Below are positions 16,427 through 19,541 of a stretch of DNA of 19,541 nt, one piece after another. The translations under genes and the position numbers were made by a program. The stretch is taken from positions 728,045-747,585 of the forward strand of contig LSYV01000027.1 of assembly GCA_001584585.1 (NCBI GenBank), in the 5' to 3' direction. Under the pieces are notes generated by a model. That model was not told where the DNA came from, did not search any database, and was given only the letters and a program-made list of their open reading frames with translations. Positions within the stretch are counted from its first letter, which is position 1. Each line of letters opens with the position of its first letter. This DNA is from Gonium pectorale. Its lineage: Eukaryota; Chlorophyta; Chlorophyceae; Chlamydomonadales; Volvocaceae.

Positions 16427-17193
16427 TGCGGCTGTCGGCAGATCTGGAGTCCAACTTTGATTTACGTTGGCTTGCTGGGCGATTGACTAAAGCTGGTGCC
16501 CTGTTCAATTTCACGACATTTGAAAACAATGTGAGTAACCAAAGCCCGCAAGCCAGTTGCTCTGGTCGTCGTCCCTTTTAGCAGAGTTGCATGAGCTGTG
16601 CTGCTGGACTATGTTGATTGGGCTGCATCGCCATACGCCTGTGACGTACGGCACGATGACCTGGGTATGGCACGCCGGCCCCGTAGCGAGGGAGGACCGT
16701 CTGAAAATAACCCGCGGGGCTCATCACGCCATAGTCCATGCCCGGCGGCGAGATGGTGCATGATCAGTCGCATTGCCTACTCGCTTTACACGAAGCGAAC
16801 CCGCCCGATCGATCCGCTATCGCCCAGCGCCAGCAGCCACATACATGGTTATCACCCGGTTGGGTCTCACGGCTTCGGCTCACAGCGACACTGCGCGCAC
16901 TCTGGCTTTGGTGACGCCCCCCTTCGAGGCCATAACGCGATCGGGTCAGCAACGCGCAGCGGTCTCGATGCGCCTCTTCCAACCGGGAGTGTTGGTCACT
17001 AACTCACTATGACCGCAACCTCCGCAACGGACGCAGTCGCAGGTCGCTCGCAGTGGTTTCACGCCAGGTCCCGTGGTCCCGGGCCGGTCTGCTGCTGATC
17101 ACCTGCTGGTGATGTGTACGAGTGCGTGCTTGGGTACGTGCGTGAAGCTGGGAGGCAGCCCGCCCCACGCACGCACGCCCACACACACACACA

Positions 17194-17240
17194 CTTACGC
17201 TCGTCGTACGCGTTGTTCCTTTCCAACACACATACATACA
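17194..17240. repeat. Dispersed CA-rich element, distal copy
   Basis: CTTACGCTCGTCGTACGCGT followed by TGTTCCTTTCCAACACACAT matches the two copies in the intron at 8324-8405 with only a few differences and in the same orientation. It is flanked on both sides by CA/CATA dinucleotide runs. Confidence 0.8.
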
Positions 17241-18105
17241 CGCATACACAGGGAAGGGAATGCAGCTGCTATGCTTCCCACCGGAGCGAGCGAGCATGAT
17301 GGGCCCGGCAAGAGCGATCGAGCGCACCGGATGCTGTTCCTGACGTGGTGGTGCAGAGGTGTGCGGGACGAGGTGGAGGTAGATGGACGAGGTAGGCAGA
17401 GGCGGCACGGCGGCGGTATGCGAATGTACCGGCATGTATGTGCTGCTGTCATGGCGGGCGGGCGTGGCATTGCCCCCATGGGCCAACTGTGCTTACGCTG
17501 CACGGCATGGCACTGTACGGCGGCGCGGTACACACAGCCCCCACCTGAGTGAGTGAGCTCGCTGACAACGTGGTCATAGTTAGGGCGCCTGTTACAGCTG
17601 ACAACGACGCCGCGGTATCCTTGTACTGCGGTGGCGCCGCGCAAGCATACGGGCATACGGCTGCAAGCGGCGGGAGACGGGTGCGCGGCAGTGCTGTCCT
17701 GCGGCCGACCCGACCTCCAGGCATACCGCGGTGCACGGCGGGCGGTGCGACGCCGGCGGGTGCACACCAACACAGCACCGTACAGTACCGTACCGTACCA
17801 GCAGCCATGCGGTACATGGCAGTACTCAGCGTCATAACAGCGTCATGACAGCGAGCAGCGGCATCCGTTCATGCGTTGGGGCACGTCAGGCGCGTTGCGC
17901 AGGTGAGCCAACCACGGCTGCCTCACAACGCATGTACACACGCCACCCCGCCGCCAGACGCTGGGGGCACTCCATTCGCCCCCAGCCCGGAGCCCCGGCC
18001 CGGAGCCCAGGGCGCCGCACCCAGGGTGGTCACACAGGGCCGCGGCGGCTGCTGCCGGCCAGCGCTCCATGGCCCCTGGCCTCGCTCATGGGCAAGCAAC
18101 CTTTA

Positions 18106-18145
18106 GACTAGTTCCTGGGTAGTGGGTTTGGACTAGTTCCTGGGT
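18106..18145. repeat. 15-bp direct repeat GACTAGTTCCTGGGT
   Basis: GACTAGTTCCTGGGT occurs exactly at 18106-18120 and 18131-18145 with a 10-bp spacer, a 25-bp period in non-coding DNA. Confidence 0.9.
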
Positions 18146-18267
18146 GAAACGCCCGCCACCACCACTGTTTCATTAAAGATACACGCCACACCACCTGCTA
18201 AGCCATGCCAAGCCCCCACCGTTGAAGCCCGCGACCGGCGTGCTCAAGGAAGCGGAACACATGACGG

Positions 18268-18299
18268 CCCAGCCCAGCCCAGCCCAGCCCGGCCCGGCC
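18268..18299. repeat. CAGCC-type tandem repeat
   Basis: Four to five copies of CCCAG/AGCCC pass into CGGCC units (GGCCCGGCC). It is a short GC-rich microsatellite in the 3' flank of the right-edge gene. Confidence 0.8.
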
Positions 18300-18450
18300 G
18301 GTCAGCGCCGCTCCGTCCCCAGCCCTACTGCTGCCCCCCACCAGCCCAGTCCAACCCAGCCAGCTGGCCGGTCGGCCCTGCGAATGACTCCACCCCCGCC
18401 GCCACGAGGCGCAGGAGATGCGCAGGAGAGGCGCGAGGAGCTGCAGCTGC

Positions 18451-19029
18451 TCAGATGGTGGTCAGGCCTGTCCGCGGGTCCAGCTGCAGCGCCGAGGCGA
18501 GCTGCTTGTCGCGAGTGGAGCTGGCAGAGGCGCCCATGATGTACATCCACGATCCGGCAGCCAGCTTGGCAAAGCGGTCAGCCGCGCCGCCGCGGCTGCC
18601 GCTGTGCGGGCGGCCCGCCGGCCCCACCGACCGCGACAGCCCTTCCACCACACTCCACCGCAAAGGCATTTCCGGAGGCCACAACGGAGGCAGCAGGTGA
18701 GGCTCCCGCAGAGGCGTTTCCGGACCTCCTGCAGGCATCTCAGGAGGCACACAGGGAGACACCGCTATCTAACGCCTTCCATCCACCTGGCGTCCCCCTC
18801 CCCCTGCTCCTCCTCCTCCTCCTCCTCCCCCTCCCCCTCCCCCTCCTCCTCCTCCTCCTCCTCCTCCTCGGGTGCGGCGCTGTTGGCCACACGCGCGTCC
18901 ACCCGCCAATGCGGCGGCAGGAAGCGCGGGCGCATGCTGGCCAGGAAGTGCGCCCGCCAGCCGCGGATAAAGGCCTCCAGCTCCGCCCGCCCGCCCAGCG
19001 ACCGCACCACCACCTCTGCGTGGCTGCGC
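18451..19029 (-). CDS. 3' exons of an unrecognised gene with an acidic tract (partial, 5' end beyond window)
   Basis: Two minus-strand exons are supported: 19029-18787 (acceptor GGGCGCAG, or an equivalent one 6 nt further in) and 18595-18451 ending in TGA. The junction GCCAG|GTGGATGG ... GCGGCAG|CCGC agrees in phase. The upstream exon reads SHAEVVVRSLGGRAELEAFI, RGWRAHFLASMRPRFLPPHW, then RVDARVANSAAP and an uninterrupted Glu/Gly acidic tract of about 25 residues encoded by CTC triplets (18797-18870). The last exon reads RGGAADRFAKLAAGSWMYIM, GASASSTRDKQLASALQLD, PRTGLTTI. Codon third positions are strongly G/C outside the tract. I do not recognise the family. An upstream exon within 19400-19541 is possible but unproven. 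The two exons look real; the product cannot be named. Confidence 0.6.
18797..18870 (-). repeat. CTC triplet microsatellite encoding an acidic tract
   Basis: CTC/CTCCCC units on the plus strand read on the minus strand as GAG and GGG/GAG codons, giving a Glu-rich tract with Gly-Glu interruptions inside the penultimate exon of the right-edge gene. The length is a multiple of three, so the frame is kept. Confidence 0.85.
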
Positions 19030-19541
19030 CTGCGCCCGGGAGGTGGGTGGGTGGGGACGGGCGTGTGCGTGCGTGTGTGTGTGTGTGTGAGGGGGAGGGC
19101 GGGGTTAGGGAAGAAACAGAGCTGGTGAGAGCGGGCTGGACGCCATCCGCATTCGCCCGGGCGGGTGACCAGGTGGGGGGTATACAAGTGCGGACGGAGC
19201 GGCGTACGAACAGATACAGAGAGAGGGGCTGCAGGCCACACGAGCCGATTGGCTCCCGACCCGCCATAGCATCCAGCGGTGCCAATACGTTCGGCGGACG
19301 CCGGGGACACGTGGAGGGAATCACCAAACACGCGTGCGCGTGTGGGCTTTGGTCGCACGAGCAACGGCGGTGTCCGCGGCGCCTCTACCGTCGCTGCCAG
19401 CAGCCCGCCAGAGTCATGGCCGCTGCCACGCCGCCCTGCTGCGCGCCTCGTGCGGCCTGCCACGCGGTGCGCCGCCCAACGCGGCCCTCATTGCGATGCG
19501 CGGGTTGAGGCCCAACCCGACCCGCACGCTCCTCCCCCCCT
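19030..19541. other. Right edge: presumed intron and possible upstream exon of the right-edge gene
   Basis: The part next to 19029 should be intron. Near the edge (about 19420-19541) the minus strand has a GC3-rich frame containing VGLGLNPRIAMRAALGGAPR that could be the preceding exon, though no clear donor follows it. The plus strand also has a frame open from 19169 to the edge, so the coding strand cannot be settled here. Confidence 0.3.
19061..19089. repeat. (GT)n microsatellite
   Basis: GCGTGTGCGTGCGTGTGTGT followed by GTGTGTGTG lies about 30 bases upstream (minus-strand sense) of the acceptor at 19029. On the minus strand it is a CA repeat inside the presumed intron. Confidence 0.9.

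Larger units (their letters stand above)
16427..18450. other. Intergenic: 5' flank of the ankyrin-like gene, repeats, 3' flank of right-edge gene
   Basis: I see no convincing gene. 16427-16600 is relatively AT-rich and probably the leader/promoter of the minus-strand gene starting at 16426. Later it holds a CA-rich dispersed repeat (17194-17240), GTACC-type tandem sequence (17777-17800), a 15-bp direct repeat (18106-18145) and CAGCC-type tandem repeats (18268-18299). On the minus strand a TGTAA occurs at about 17592-17596, some 860 bases past the stop of the right-edge gene. Confidence 0.55.

Noticed and set aside
16773..17012. Plus-strand frame containing TPPFEAITRSGQQRAAVSMR
   Set aside because: Looks mildly protein-like, but there is no start context, splice sites or family match, and the other frames of the stretch are equally open.
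19169..19541. Plus-strand frame open to the right edge
   Set aside because: No ATG, no acceptor, Arg/Ala-rich; the supported gene here is on the minus strand.

Overview
The window looks like nuclear DNA from a volvocine green alga of the Chlamydomonas/Volvox type. The evidence is the very high GC content with strongly GC-biased third codon positions, short introns that mostly start GTGAG or GTNNG and end GCAG, Ala/Gly/Gln low-complexity insertions inside proteins, TGTAA poly(A)-type signals, and a gene of the F-box-like/ankyrin-like family with repeated 'WLxxxGCP' units. No rRNA, tRNA, CRISPR, prokaryotic operon or intact transposon was recognised. All exon models below were built by hand from reading frame, splice-site and phase agreement; none is transcript-verified.

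Layout. 1-599 (+) is the last exon of an unrecognised gene that enters from the left, with a TGTAA signal at 967-971. 1651-5701 (+) is a nine-exon gene for the non-catalytic subunit of the eukaryotic queuine tRNA-ribosyltransferase (QTRT2), complete with its CxCx2Cx25H zinc site. 5702-7776 is non-coding as far as I can see. 7777-10370 (-) is a seven-exon gene for a secreted, very Asn-glycosylation-rich protein with a C-terminal GPI-type signal; I do not recognise the family by name.

10371-14349 is the least understood part. A possible small three-exon gene (11506-12105, -) ends at a 12-bp palindrome carrying TGTAA on both strands. Upstream of it, protein-like frames on the minus strand (12470-13880) lie before a twin TGTAA at 12189-12200 and may belong to an unresolved or decayed gene.

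14350-16426 (-) is a two-exon F-box-like/ankyrin-like protein. 16427-18450 appears to be promoter and intergenic DNA with dispersed and tandem repeats. 18451-19029 and beyond (-) holds the last two exons of another unrecognised gene with an acidic tract; its 5' part lies beyond the right edge.

The genes are functionally unrelated neighbours, as is usual for a nuclear genome, so I see no multi-gene system here. The most interesting material is the low-complexity insertion inside QTRT2, the nine-sequon secreted protein, the bidirectional poly(A) palindrome, a three-copy dispersed CA-rich repeat and a recurring GTACCATACGGTA-type element.
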